From the NCBI GenBank assembly GCA_021730285.1, contig CP082962.1, forward strand, positions 3,605,501 to 3,669,500: DNA of 64,000 bases, read 5' to 3'. This document shows, in pieces, positions 50,018 through 59,199 of this stretch. Position numbers and translations under genes: made by a program. Position 1 is the first letter of the stretch; every line of letters starts with the position of its first letter. Source of the stretch: Desulfovibrio sp. JY (lineage in GTDB: Bacteria > Desulfobacterota > Desulfovibrionia > Desulfovibrionales > Desulfovibrionaceae). The notes beneath the pieces were generated by a model. The model made no database searches, was not told the DNA's origin, and saw only the letters and a list, made by a program, of their open reading frames with translations.

Positions 50018-50845
50018 CTATTTGGCCAGCAGCCGCAGGTACAGGTCGCCGCGCATGGGGCCGATGCGCCGGCCCATGCCTTTGAGCCGTATGGGCCGGC
50101 CGACCACGAAATCCGGGGGCAGGGTCACTTCCACCATGGTGGGCTTGCTGTTGCCCAGGCCATGGCGGATGCCCACCCGGATGCGGGTGCCTGGAAAAAG
50201 GCTTGTCGTCGGCAGATGCACGGTCTGTTCGTCGTCGAGTTGTTTTTGAAAGTATCCCTTGAGGGATCCCCAAAAACCTTTGGTAATATCGAGCGATAGC
50301 GCCTTGTCTCCCCAGTGGAAGGAGACCTTGCGCGGTCCTTTGGCCGTGACCGGGCCGCTGCCGGCGGCGGACTTGTTGCGCACCTGCTGGTAGATGTCCT
50401 GGAACACCTGCCGGGCGAACGGGTCCTTGAGCAGGTCCTGGAGCACTTCCTCGCGGCGAAAATAGAATCCGGCATCGGCGTTTTGCTTGGACGCCTGGGT
50501 ATAGGCGGCCTTGGCCTGACGCTGGCGGTGGGCCTGACCGGCGGTCGGGTCCGGGCGCGGGCCGGTGCCGGCTTTTGTCGTGGTCTTTTGCCCGGGCTTG
50601 GGCCTGGGGCCGGTCTGGGAACCGGGCTCACGGTCGCGATTGGCATGGAAATGCCGCAGCAGCAGATAGGCTTCGTTTAAACGCTGGAATTTGCGCTTGG
50701 CGCCGGGGTCGTCGGGATGCAGGTCGGGATGCAGGGAAAAGGCCAGCTTGCGGTACGCGGATTTGATGGCTTCGAGCTCGTCCGTTCCCGAAACGCCAAG
50801 CAGGGCGCGCGCTTCGTCAAGACGCATCGCATCCGCAGGGGCCAT
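50018..50845 (-). CDS. J-domain (DnaJ-like) co-chaperone
   Basis: 275 residues from the ATG at 50845 (GGAGACGG upstream). The N-terminal J domain (about 5-65) contains the HPD motif in LHPDLHPDD needed to stimulate DnaK. A Gly/Pro/Lys-rich linker follows (about 70-120), then a C-terminal substrate-binding-like region (TLPPDFVVGRPIRLKGMG). No zinc-finger domain is present, so it resembles CbpA/type II proteins. Its start overlaps the upstream ykgJ-family gene by 29 bases, so the two are cotranscribed. Confidence 0.85.
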   Translation of the reverse strand: MAPADAMRLDEARALLGVSGTDELEAIKSAYRKLAFSLHPDLHPDDPGAKRKFQRLNEAYLLLRHFHANRDREPGSQTGPRPKPGQKTTTKAGTGPRPDPTAGQAHRQRQAKAAYTQASKQNADAGFYFRREEVLQDLLKDPFARQVFQDIYQQVRNKSAAGSGPVTAKGPRKVSFHWGDKALSLDITKGFWGSLKGYFQKQLDDEQTVHLPTTSLFPGTRIRVGIRHGLGNSKPTMVEVTLPPDFVVGRPIRLKGMGRRIGPMRGDLYLRLLAK

Positions 50846-51308
50846 GCTCCGTCTCCTCGGCTGGCTGTGGCGGCATGACGGCCAGGGCCTCGGGCGCTCC
50901 CACACCCTGGATCCGGGCCAGCCCATGGCGGCACAGGTATTCCATACCCTGGCGGGCGAATTCCGCGTGGTCCACTTCGGTATTTATGCCCGGGCAATCC
51001 TCGGCGGCCATGGCGTGGCTGGCGGCGTCGATGATGTTGCCCCGGAAATACGGCCAGGCCCGGCACACGTCGGGACGGGCCGGATGCACCGAGCACCCTT
51101 CGTCGTAGAAGATGCAGTAACCGTCTTTGCCCGTGGCCAGACGGTCCTTGCCGCCGACATGTTCGGCGAACCGCGCGAGCATCGCCTCCGGTGCGAGTTC
51201 CAGATGCGCGGCAAGGCGCGTGATGTCACTTTGGGCCAGCATGATGCCGCCCACTCCCTGGCAACAATGGCCGCAACGGCGGCAGATGAAAGCGGCGACT
51301 TGCGGCAT
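50817..51308 (-). CDS. YkgJ family Cys-rich metal-binding protein
   Basis: 163 residues. The N-terminal CRRCGHCCQG motif and the later CSVHPARPDVCRAWPYF segment are the signature of the YkgJ/UPF0153 Zn- or Fe-chelating family. A C-terminal tail with CGC is not usual. The biochemical function of the family is not settled. It shares an operon with the CoA-binding protein (9 bases upstream) and the J-domain protein. Confidence 0.87.
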   Translation of the reverse strand: MPQVAAFICRRCGHCCQGVGGIMLAQSDITRLAAHLELAPEAMLARFAEHVGGKDRLATGKDGYCIFYDEGCSVHPARPDVCRAWPYFRGNIIDAASHAMAAEDCPGINTEVDHAEFARQGMEYLCRHGLARIQGVGAPEALAVMPPQPAEETEHGPCGCDAS

Positions 51309-51317
51309 TGCGACTAC

Positions 51318-51731
51318 CTACCCCCAAAGACGCCGGTGTTCAACCATGATGCAACGATCTTCCACCACAACCATGCCGCTTGGCTGCAAAAGTGTCCGGG
51401 CCTCGGGACTGGCGATGCCGGACTGCATCCAAAAGCAGCGCGGCCTATGCGGCAGGGCCAGCGTTTCGGCGGCATGGGCCGGACAATGTTGCGCCGCCCG
51501 AAACAGGTTGACGATGTCCACCGGGACATCGATTTCGGCCAGGGTCTTGCGGGCGGGCAACCCCCAGACCACACTCCTGGCCGGATGCACCGGAATGACG
51601 GTAAAGCCCGCCTCGAGCAGATAGCGCCCGACCATGTCCACTTCGGTGCCGAGACGGTCCTTGGCCCCGAGAAGGGCAATGGTCGCGCCCGGGGCGAGAA
51701 GTTCCTTGAGCGGCGCATCGGCGTACAGCAC
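51318..51731 (-). CDS. CoA-binding domain protein
   Basis: 137 residues started at the GTG at 51731, which has GGAGG at proper distance; a longer reading from 51788 lacks this. Rossmann-like CoA-binding fold (TIALLGAKDRLGTEVDMVG, VIPVHPARSVVWG, CFWMQSGIASPEA), as in the YccU family. It may bind CoA or an acyl-CoA; no catalytic domain is attached. First gene of the three-gene operon. Confidence 0.87.
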   Translation of the reverse strand: MLYADAPLKELLAPGATIALLGAKDRLGTEVDMVGRYLLEAGFTVIPVHPARSVVWGLPARKTLAEIDVPVDIVNLFRAAQHCPAHAAETLALPHRPRCFWMQSGIASPEARTLLQPSGMVVVEDRCIMVEHRRLWG

Positions 51732-51811
51732 TGCCTGCCTCCGAGAGGTTTTCGTTTGCCGGAAAAAGGTGTATCCGCTTGGCGGCATTCATGCCCGGAG
51801 GTTTCGCGCGC

Positions 51812-52855
51812 ATGTCCGTTTCCGCCATTGATCGTATAAGCACTGCCCAGGCTCGGGCCTTGTGGGAGGACGCCGACGTTTTCGCCATCGGCAAAATGGC
51901 CCACACCGCGAGGCTGGCCCTCCATCCCGAGCCGGTCGTCACCTACATTGTCGACCGCAACATCAATTATACCAACATTTGCGCCTGCGGCTGCCGCTTT
52001 TGCGCCTTTTTCCGCCCGCCAGGACACGCGGAGGGCTATGTCCTTTCGCGGGAGGAGCTTGCGGCCAAAGTGGGCGAAACCGTGGCGCTCGGCGGCTGGC
52101 AGATCTTGCTGCAGGGCGGCATGCACCCGGACCTGCATCTCGATTTCTACACCGGCATGCTGGCCTTCTTGCGCGACCGCTTCCCGGAAGTGGCCGTGCA
52201 CGGCTTCTCGCCGCCGGAGATTGCCTTCCTGGCCAAAATGGAAGGGCTCTCCATAGCCGAGGTGCTGACCGAACTCAAGGCGGCCGGACTGGCCTCGCTG
52301 CCCGGTGGCGGGGCGGAAATCCTGTCCGATCCCATCCGGAGCAGCGTCTCGCCCAACAAGTGCCCGGCCGACGACTGGATCGAGGTCATGCGCCAGGCCC
52401 ACGCCTTGGGCCTTCGCACCACGGCCACCATGGTCATCGGCCTTGGCGAGACCATCGACCACCGCCTGGAGCACCTGTCGCGCATCCGCGACCTGCAGGA
52501 CGAAACCGGCGGGTTCACGGCCTTTATTCCCTGGACCTTCCAGCCCGGCAACACCGGGCTCACCGTCTCCGAGGCCTCGTCCTGGGAATATCTGCGCTGG
52601 CTGGCCCTTTCCCGCCTTTTTCTCGACAACGTGCCCAACGTCCAGGCCTCCTGGGTGACCCAGGGCCCCATGGTCGGCCAGATGGCGCTTTTTTTCGGCG
52701 CCAACGACCTCGGCTCGACCATGATTGAGGAAAACGTGGTGGCCGCGGCCGGGGTGCATTTCCGCATGGAGGAAGAGGAGCTTCGCCGGTTGGCCGTCCG
52801 GGCCGGATTCACTCCCGTGCGGCGCAACATGGACTATTCCCGGCGCGAGGATTGA
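51812..52855 (+). CDS. mqnC: Cyclic dehypoxanthinyl futalosine synthase
   Basis: 347 residues, radical SAM enzyme of the futalosine menaquinone pathway. The [4Fe-4S] motif C-X3-C-X2-C is CACGCRFC near residue 58. Other conserved parts: NINYTNIC, LLQGGMHPDL, SLPGGGAEIL and TATMVIGLGET. The ATG at 51812 is preceded by GGAGG at slightly long spacing; an in-frame ATG at 51791 is possible. It indicates menaquinone synthesis by the Mqn route. Its end overlaps the opposite DMT gene by 22 bases. No other mqn gene is in the window. Confidence 0.93.
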   Translation: MSVSAIDRISTAQARALWEDADVFAIGKMAHTARLALHPEPVVTYIVDRNINYTNICACGCRFCAFFRPPGHAEGYVLSREELAAKVGETVALGGWQILLQGGMHPDLHLDFYTGMLAFLRDRFPEVAVHGFSPPEIAFLAKMEGLSIAEVLTELKAAGLASLPGGGAEILSDPIRSSVSPNKCPADDWIEVMRQAHALGLRTTATMVIGLGETIDHRLEHLSRIRDLQDETGGFTAFIPWTFQPGNTGLTVSEASSWEYLRWLALSRLFLDNVPNVQASWVTQGPMVGQMALFFGANDLGSTMIEENVVAAAGVHFRMEEEELRRLAVRAGFTPVRRNMDYSRRED

Positions 52856-53736
52856 TTGTCCCGGCCGGAACGGGTGCTTAAGGCCACGCCGCCAAGGGCC
52901 AGTCCCCCACCGGTCCACTGGGCCGGGGTGAGGGTTTCATCCAGCATGAAGTAGGACAACAGGCAGGCGAAGACCGGAATGAGGTTGAGAAACGCCGCCG
53001 CCTTGTTGGCCGGGACCAGACTCACGCCGTAGTTGTAGAGCCCGTAGGCCACGAAGGTGACGCCAAGGCCGAGAAAGACCACGGCCAGGGTCGGTCCGAG
53101 CTCGATGTGTTCGGGAAAGGGCGTAAAAAGAAGTACGGGCGCGAAAAAGACCGTTCCGGTAAAGGCCTGCATGGCCGTGAGGTAGAGCGGCCTGTGCCGG
53201 GCGGCCAACCGCCTGGCCGTGACGATGTAGCCCACGGCGCAGCACATGGCGATAAATTCCAGAAAGTTGCCGAGCACGGGTCGGGGCGCGTCCCCGGTCG
53301 CCCCGCCGGACGCGCTCATGATCACCACCCCGCCCACTGCCAGCAGCAGCCCGATGCCCGCTTTTTTCTCAAGCTTTTCTTTAAGGAATAGCGCGGCGGC
53401 CACGGCGGTCAACAGCGGCAGCATGGCCGTGACCATGGCCGCTTGCGAGACCTGGGTGAGTGTGAGCGCCTTGGCCTCGAACACGAAATACAGGCACGGT
53501 TCGCAAAGGGCCATGAAGAGCATCCCCGGCCAGTCGCCCTTGGCCGCCCTGAATCCGCCCATGCGCCGCCAGATGAGCCCGAAGACCAGCGAGGCCAGGG
53601 CCATGCGGCAAAAGACCACCAGCAAGGGCGCGTAACCGCGCATGGCGATCTTCATGGCGATAAACGAGCCGCCCCATAAGAGCGTGCCCGCCGTGAGGGC
53701 GAGAACGGCCCGCCAGGGTGGTCTGTCGTTGGCCAT
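52834..53736 (-). CDS. EamA/DMT family transporter
   Basis: 300 residues with ten membrane helices in two EamA repeats (TLLWGGSFIAMKIAM at the N terminus; LGVTFVAYGLYNYGVS in the second half). The family exports metabolites or amino acids. It is transcribed towards mqnC and ends inside the 3' end of that gene. The ribosome site is weak. Substrate unknown. Confidence 0.9.
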   Translation of the reverse strand: MANDRPPWRAVLALTAGTLLWGGSFIAMKIAMRGYAPLLVVFCRMALASLVFGLIWRRMGGFRAAKGDWPGMLFMALCEPCLYFVFEAKALTLTQVSQAAMVTAMLPLLTAVAAALFLKEKLEKKAGIGLLLAVGGVVIMSASGGATGDAPRPVLGNFLEFIAMCCAVGYIVTARRLAARHRPLYLTAMQAFTGTVFFAPVLLFTPFPEHIELGPTLAVVFLGLGVTFVAYGLYNYGVSLVPANKAAAFLNLIPVFACLLSYFMLDETLTPAQWTGGGLALGGVALSTRSGRDNQSSRRE

Positions 53737-53864
53737 GCACCATATCCGGGGGAAGGTTGTGCGGCGCTATATCACTTCGACCGACAATCGGTCGCATTCG
53801 TGCGTCGCGACGGAGCGCCGCTATACCGTGTCGGGTCGTAAAAGAAAACACAAAGGGAGTTGTG

Positions 53865-55085
53865 ATGTTTGAAGCCCTGGAACGTTTGCCCGAAGAGGAA
53901 ATGACGTCCCGCCTGGCCAAGTGCCGGGCCGCATTGGCCAAGGTCGCGCCCGAAGCCGGCGGATTGCTCGTTTTTTCGAGGCTGGCCATCTACTATTTGA
54001 CCGGAACCTGGGCCAACGGCGTGCTGTGGCTGCCGGCCACCGGCAAGCCGGTCCTGGCCTGCCGCAAAGGCCGGGAGCGGGCGCTGCTCGAAAGCCCGCT
54101 GGAAACGATCGTCGGCTTCCGGTCCTACGGCGACCTCATGCCGCTTTGCGAAAAGGCCGGCAGCCCCATAACGCCCCTTTGCGCCGCCGAGCAGTCGGGG
54201 CTGTCCTGGAATCTGGCCGGACTTTTAACCTCGCGGCTCCCCGGCGTCAGTTTCGTACCCGGCGACGCGGCCCTGGCCATGGCCCAGGCGCAGAAATCGG
54301 CCTGGGAACTCGCCAAGATCCGCCTGTGCGGCGCGCGCCACGCCGAAGGCCTCATGGAACGCCTGCCGGCCGTGATGCGTCCCGGCATGAGCGAGCGCGA
54401 GATCGCCTGCAAGTGCTGGGACGTCTTTTTCGACCTCGGGCACCAGGGGCAGCTTCGCATGACAAACGGCGACGAAATCTTTCTCGGCCATATCGCGGCC
54501 GGGGACAGCGGCAACTACCCGAGCGTTTTCAACGGCCCGGTAGGACTGCGTGGCGAGCATCCGGCCCTGCCTTTTTCCGGTTACGCTGGCGCGATCTGGA
54601 AAAAGGGCGGCGTGCTCACCATCGACAACGGCTTTACCATCGAAGGCTACGTCACGGACAAGACGCAGGTCTATTTTGCCGGCAAGGCGGCCGATATTCC
54701 GGACAGCGTCCGGCGCGGCCACGACCTGTGCATGCGGGTGCAGCAGACCGTGGCCGCGGCGCTCAAGCCCGGCGCGAAGCCGAGCGAGCTTTACGCCCTG
54801 GCCCTGTCCATCGTCGCGCAGGCCGGCATGGACGAGGGATTCATGGGACTTGGCGAAAACAAGGTGCGCTTTCTGGGCCACGGCATAGGACTTGCCATCG
54901 ACGCCTGGCCTGTGATCGCCAAGGGCTTCGACGAGCCCCTCGAAGCGGGCATGACCCTGGCCCTCGAACCCAAGTTCGGCATCCCCGACGTCGGCATGGT
55001 GGGGGTGGAGAACACCTTCGAGGTGACCGAACAGGGCGGAAAATGCCTGACCGGCGACAGTTACGACATCATCTGCGTCGAGTAG
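53865..55085 (+). CDS. M24 family metallopeptidase (Xaa-Pro aminopeptidase-like)
   Basis: 406 residues, GGGAG before the ATG at 53865; the frame continues upstream without support. Creatinase-type N-terminal domain (about 1-160) and C-terminal pita-bread domain. Metal ligands: Asp in LTIDNGF, Asp in YVTDKTQ, His in GHGIGLAIDAWP, Glu in LALEPKFG and Glu in GVENTFEVT. It likely cleaves N-terminal residues before proline or small dipeptides in the cytoplasm. It stands alone and ends in a hairpin element. Confidence 0.9.
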   Translation: MFEALERLPEEEMTSRLAKCRAALAKVAPEAGGLLVFSRLAIYYLTGTWANGVLWLPATGKPVLACRKGRERALLESPLETIVGFRSYGDLMPLCEKAGSPITPLCAAEQSGLSWNLAGLLTSRLPGVSFVPGDAALAMAQAQKSAWELAKIRLCGARHAEGLMERLPAVMRPGMSEREIACKCWDVFFDLGHQGQLRMTNGDEIFLGHIAAGDSGNYPSVFNGPVGLRGEHPALPFSGYAGAIWKKGGVLTIDNGFTIEGYVTDKTQVYFAGKAADIPDSVRRGHDLCMRVQQTVAAALKPGAKPSELYALALSIVAQAGMDEGFMGLGENKVRFLGHGIGLAIDAWPVIAKGFDEPLEAGMTLALEPKFGIPDVGMVGVENTFEVTEQGGKCLTGDSYDIICVE

Positions 55086-55097
55086 GGAGGGAAGAAG

Positions 55098-55156
55098 CTG
55101 GGGGAAACTTTGTCTTACGAAAAGTTTCCCCCAGGCCCCCTTCAAAAGACTTTTAA
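55098..55156 (+). repeat. Dispersed hairpin element, copy 4 (after the M24 gene)
   Basis: CTGGGGGAAACTTT (55098-55111) pairs with AAAGTTTCCCCCAG (55121-55134), followed by GCCCCCTTCAAAAGACTTTT. It starts 12 bases after the gene and has the same two modules as the other copies. Confidence 0.75.
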
Positions 55157-55206
55157 TAGAACGGGTTGGCTGTTGGAGGGGACTTTGAGAGGGAAGAGGG
55201 CACTCG

Positions 55207-55830
55207 TCAGATTTTCTGCTCCACGGCCATAAAGCAGGGGATGCACAGGGTCTTGCCGGCAAAGCGCCGAGAGCGCGACTCCATCACGGATTCGCCGCAG
55301 GCCTCGCAGACGAGGCTCGACAGGATGGCCGCCCGCCTGGGGGCCACCCCGGCCGGCTCGGTGCGCGTGAAAAAGGTTTCGGGATCGCTTTCGAGAATCC
55401 GTTTGGCGCAGCGTAAGGCCAGCGCCGGCAGTTCGGCCTTGGCCTTGGCATTTTGGGGGTCGGCGTTGAGCGTCTCGCGCACGGCCGCGAACTCCGGGTC
55501 CACCAGCTTGTGCAGGTCCGGCCGGGCAAGCAAACGCACGGCTGCGCCGTCGCGACGACGGTGGAAGGTGAAGGCGTTTTTGCCGTAATCACGGTGGATC
55601 AGGTTGCCCTTGCCGTAGGTGCAGCCCATCAAAGCCTGGATGGCGTCCACGGCGCACATGTCCGTTTCGACCACGGCCACCACGTCCTCGTCGCCGTCAT
55701 GGCCGCAGACGGCGAGGCCAATGCGCGCCGCCTGGATGCCGATGGCCAGCCCCGGACACATATGCCCGTGGTAATCCACCGCCCGGGTCGTCAAGGCCGC
55801 CACATCGTCTCTTGCTCTTTCCGTTTCCAT
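55207..55830 (-). CDS. FmdE family protein with C-terminal zinc finger
   Basis: 207 residues from the ATG at 55830. The N-terminal FmdE core has DYHGHMCPGLAIGIQAA with the metal-binding His/Cys, DAIQALMGCTYGKGN and FTFHRRRDG. The C terminus has a CxxC-type zinc finger (CEACGESVM...CIPCF). FmdE was first seen in molybdenum formylmethanofuran dehydrogenase operons, but most members are of unknown function and many sit beside metal/siderophore-type ABC transporters, as here: the substrate-binding gene is 13 bases upstream. A role in handling the imported metal is inferred. Confidence 0.87.
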   Translation of the reverse strand: METERARDDVAALTTRAVDYHGHMCPGLAIGIQAARIGLAVCGHDGDEDVVAVVETDMCAVDAIQALMGCTYGKGNLIHRDYGKNAFTFHRRRDGAAVRLLARPDLHKLVDPEFAAVRETLNADPQNAKAKAELPALALRCAKRILESDPETFFTRTEPAGVAPRRAAILSSLVCEACGESVMESRSRRFAGKTLCIPCFMAVEQKI

Positions 55831-55843
55831 GTCTGTCCCCACT

Positions 55844-56971
55844 TTACGGCTGGGTGTTTTTGAAAAATGCCGGCTTTTGGCCAAGCGGCCCGAAATCGTG
55901 GGTCATTTCCGCGTAAACGGGCTTGCCGAGCAGAAACCGGTAGATTTCGTCGGCTTTGGCCACTGGATCGATGTCGGCGAAGGCTTGTGGATAGAGGATT
56001 TTCCCGGCCGCGTAGGCGTCGACCACGATGGTGTCCAGGTTGGTCAGATACATGACGAAAGGATAGAGCACAAAGACCTTCCCGTCCTTCACCGCGCGCA
56101 GGGACCCGACGAATTCGGGCTGCTGGCTGTATTCGTCGGCAACCAGCGGCAAGCCGCCGGCGTCGACGAAAAGGACATCCGGATTGAAGGCCAGGAGCTG
56201 TTCCTTGTCGATGAAGGCATGGCCGTCTTTCGTGACGCGGCTGGCCAGATTGTCGGCCGAAAGCCACTCCAGGGGGGCATACGGGTTGTCGGTGCTGGTA
56301 AGCCCATGCGTGCCGCGAAGGCCGGTGCCGCCGACGTAGACCGTGGGCTTGACGTAACCCGGCGCGGCCAGTCCTTTTTGCGCCCGGGCCCGCACGTCGG
56401 CCTCGGCCTTTTTCATGAAATCCGCCACCGCCGCCGCGCGGTCCGGGCAGCCGAGAATGTCTCCGGCCAGGGCCAGACTGTCCAGGACCTTGGGATCGTA
56501 GCGGGCGAACTGGCCATAGCTCAAAACCACCACGGGAATGCGCAGCTTGGCCTGCATGGCCTCGGCCACGGCGGCGTCCATGGCGGTTACGAAGATGATT
56601 TGCGGCGCGACGCCCAGCACGGCTTCCAGGTCAGGCTCCTGGTTGAGGCTTTTGGGGCCGCCCGGACCGATGACGGGGAGCTTGAGGAGCTCCGGATGGG
56701 CCAGGCTGTAAGGGCGGCCGGTACGCCTGTCCTTTTCGAAGCGCTCGATGCCGACCACCCGGTCCGTGGCGTCGAGATAGGCGATAAGCCGCAGCGTGCC
56801 CGGTCCGAGGCAGATGATGCGCCGGGGATTTTCCGGCACCGTGACCTGGCGTCCGGCTGCGTCGGTTACCTGCCGCGACCCGGCGGGCGTGTCCGGCGCT
56901 GCGGGTGCAAGGCCGGCGACCAGAAGGAGCAGGGCGCAACACAGGAAAAAAACGCGAAACGGGTGCGGCAT
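55844..56971 (-). CDS. ABC transporter substrate-binding protein, iron/cobalamin type
   Basis: 375 residues with an N-terminal signal peptide (FFLCCALLLLVAGLAPA). TroA/FepB-like fold: VTDAAGRQVTVPENPRRIIC near residue 36, later EPDLEAVLGVAPQIIFV and FNPDVLFVDAGGLP. AAAGGAACC is upstream. It should bind a metal chelate in the periplasm and pass it to the permease/ATPase encoded upstream. The ligand (iron siderophore, cobalamin, molybdate or tungstate complex) cannot be told from sequence. Confidence 0.9.
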   Translation of the reverse strand: MPHPFRVFFLCCALLLLVAGLAPAAPDTPAGSRQVTDAAGRQVTVPENPRRIICLGPGTLRLIAYLDATDRVVGIERFEKDRRTGRPYSLAHPELLKLPVIGPGGPKSLNQEPDLEAVLGVAPQIIFVTAMDAAVAEAMQAKLRIPVVVLSYGQFARYDPKVLDSLALAGDILGCPDRAAAVADFMKKAEADVRARAQKGLAAPGYVKPTVYVGGTGLRGTHGLTSTDNPYAPLEWLSADNLASRVTKDGHAFIDKEQLLAFNPDVLFVDAGGLPLVADEYSQQPEFVGSLRAVKDGKVFVLYPFVMYLTNLDTIVVDAYAAGKILYPQAFADIDPVAKADEIYRFLLGKPVYAEMTHDFGPLGQKPAFFKNTQP

Positions 56972-56994
56972 GGCGGGTTCCTTTTGCGGTCGGG

Positions 56995-57765
56995 TTAGGC
57001 GGCGTCGGCAACGCCCAGGGGCGCGGCCACGGGATGGCCACCCACCTCGCCAAAGGCCACGTCCACGCCGTAGACCGCGCGCACGATCTCGGGCGTCAGT
57101 CCCTTGGCGTCGACCCGGGCCAGGACCGCGCCCCGGGAAAGCAGCACGAAATCGTCGGCAAAGCGCATGGCCTGGGACAGGTCGTGGAGCACGGCGGCGG
57201 CGGCGACGCCCTGGCCGGCCACGGCCTGCCGGACGATGGCAAAGACTTCCAGCATGTTTTTGAGGTCCAGGCTGGCTGTGGGTTCGTCGAGGAGCAGCAC
57301 GTCCGGCTCCTGGACCAGGGCCCGGGCAATGGCGGTCTTTTGCATCTCGCCGCCGGAGAGCGCGTCGAGGCGACGAAAGGCCAGGGCGGAAAGCCCCAGC
57401 CTTGTGAGCACGCCTTCCACGATGCCCATGTCCCGTCTCGATGGACGAAGCCCCATGTGGGGGCGGCGGCCGAGCAGCACGGCCTCGAACACGGTCAGGC
57501 TTTCGGCCAGCTGGGACTGGGGCACATAGGCGATGCGCCGGGCCGCCTCGCGTCGGGACAAACGAGGCAGTTCCGCCTCGCCGAGGCACACCGCGCCCCG
57601 GTGAGGGCGGATCAGGCCGCCCAGGCACTTGAGCAGGGTGGATTTGCCCGCGCCGTTGACGCCGAGAATGGCGGTGACGCGCCCGGGCGCAAGCCGCAGG
57701 CTCACATCCGTAAGCACGGCCGCGCCGTTGTAGGCAAAGGAAAGATTTCGCGCCGACAGGCTCAT
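56995..57765 (-). CDS. ABC transporter ATP-binding protein, FecE/BtuD type
   Basis: 256 residues. Walker A GVNGAGKST near residue 35, signature LSGGEMQKTAIARAL, Walker B LLLDEPTASLD and the switch His in AVLHDLSQ. GGAGG is upstream; the ATG overlaps the permease stop (ATGA). It powers uptake by the neighbouring permease. Confidence 0.93.
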   Translation of the reverse strand: MSLSARNLSFAYNGAAVLTDVSLRLAPGRVTAILGVNGAGKSTLLKCLGGLIRPHRGAVCLGEAELPRLSRREAARRIAYVPQSQLAESLTVFEAVLLGRRPHMGLRPSRRDMGIVEGVLTRLGLSALAFRRLDALSGGEMQKTAIARALVQEPDVLLLDEPTASLDLKNMLEVFAIVRQAVAGQGVAAAAVLHDLSQAMRFADDFVLLSRGAVLARVDAKGLTPEIVRAVYGVDVAFGEVGGHPVAAPLGVADAA

Positions 57766-58859
57766 GTCCGACCTCCTCCCCGCAGCAAGAGAAATAAAAA
57801 CAGCGGCGCGCCCATAAAGGACGTGAGCACGCCCACGGGCAACGCGCCCGTCCCGGCCAGCAGCCGGCCGGCCGTATCGGCCCCGAGCAAAAGAAGCGCG
57901 CCCCAAAGCCCCGCATGGATGGCGAGGGGGCCGTGATCGCAGCCCACGGAACGTCTGGCGATGTGCGGGGCAAGCAGGCCCAGAAAGGCGATCACCCCGC
58001 ATACGGCCACCACCACCCCGGAACAAAGCGCCGCCAGCCCCATGCCGACAAGGCGCAGGAGCTTGGTGTTGACGCCCACACTCTTGGCCACGTCGTCGCC
58101 GGCCAGCAGGGCGTTTAAGTCCTGGCGGGCGTAGAGGCAAAATCCGCCGGTAACGGCGGCGGCAAGGCCCATGACGATAATTTGCGCGCCTCTGGCCCGG
58201 GACACATCTCCGAAGCTCCAGAAGACGATGGCCGCGAGCTGGAGTTCGTCGGCGTAGAACTGGATAAGGATGGTGCCGGCGGTGAAAAGCGAGGAGAGCG
58301 CTACGCCGCAAAGGATGATCGCCTGGGGCCCGAGCCGCTTGACCAGGGCAAGCCCGGTCACCAGGGCCGTGGTGCCGATGGCCCCGGCAAAGGCGCACAG
58401 GGACATGGTGAACACGCCGCCGATCCGGGCGAATTCGGCGCTGGACGTGGCCAGGGCGTTGCCGGAAAACGCGCCGGCTCCCAGGAAAACGATGCCGCAG
58501 GCCGCGCCAAAGGCCGCGCCGTGGCTGATGCCGAGGGTGAAAGGCGAGGCCAGCGGGTTGGACAGCAGGCTTTGGGTCAAAACGCCCGAAACGGCCAGAC
58601 CGAAGCCGCCGGCGATGGCGGCCAGGATGCGCGGCAGCCGGATGCCCGTGACCACCACCGCGCCCGGTCCCTGCCGGTTGCCGGCCAAAACGGCCAGGAT
58701 GTCGGACAGGCCGAGGTCGTAGCTGCCGGCGGCCAGGGCATAAAGGGCAAGGGCGAGAAGGGCGGCGCACAGGACGAGCGCCTTGACCTGCTTGGCTTTC
58801 TGGCGGGCCAGGTGCCCGCCGGCCAGGGACGTCGTGGGGGCCATGCAGGAAGACGGCAT
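57762..58859 (-). CDS. ABC transporter permease, FecCD family
   Basis: 365 residues, about nine or ten membrane helices. FecCD signatures are RLPRILAAIAGGFGLAVSG, NPLASPFTLGISHGAAFGA and GVIAFLGLLAPHIAR. The start at 58859 has no strong ribosome site; an ATG at 58844 is equally possible. It forms the import channel with the ATPase. First gene of the four-gene operon with the FmdE protein last. Confidence 0.92.
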   Translation of the reverse strand: MPSSCMAPTTSLAGGHLARQKAKQVKALVLCAALLALALYALAAGSYDLGLSDILAVLAGNRQGPGAVVVTGIRLPRILAAIAGGFGLAVSGVLTQSLLSNPLASPFTLGISHGAAFGAACGIVFLGAGAFSGNALATSSAEFARIGGVFTMSLCAFAGAIGTTALVTGLALVKRLGPQAIILCGVALSSLFTAGTILIQFYADELQLAAIVFWSFGDVSRARGAQIIVMGLAAAVTGGFCLYARQDLNALLAGDDVAKSVGVNTKLLRLVGMGLAALCSGVVVAVCGVIAFLGLLAPHIARRSVGCDHGPLAIHAGLWGALLLLGADTAGRLLAGTGALPVGVLTSFMGAPLFLFLLLRGGGRT

Positions 58860-59199
58860 GGAAGATGCGTAATACGAAATTAAATATTTTACAACACAGA
58901 GTGAACGATTTTCTATTTTCTATCCGCTTGGTCGGAAAGGAACGCGCGCCATCACCGTAGCGCGGGGGCCAAGAAAAAAATCAGATGCGGCCGATCAAAA
59001 GGCTTGGCCTGGGAATAGAGCCCGAGCCGCGCCAAGCCGACCCGGAACCGCTCACACGCGCCGCCCCGGCGGCAAGAGCCAAGGCAAAAAGAAGCAACCG
59101 CGGGTAAACCCGAAGCCGCCAGGGCGTCAGCAGCGCGTTTTTCACCGAGAGAATCCGGTCCGTCCACGATGCCGGGGCGCTCCGTTTCGTCGTGCCCGC
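58860..59199. other. Intergenic region upstream of the ABC operon
   Basis: Bases 58865-58925 are AT-rich, against a GC-rich background, and probably contain the operon promoter and a regulator site; I see no clear Fur box. Bases 58930-59199 show no gene. Confidence 0.45.
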
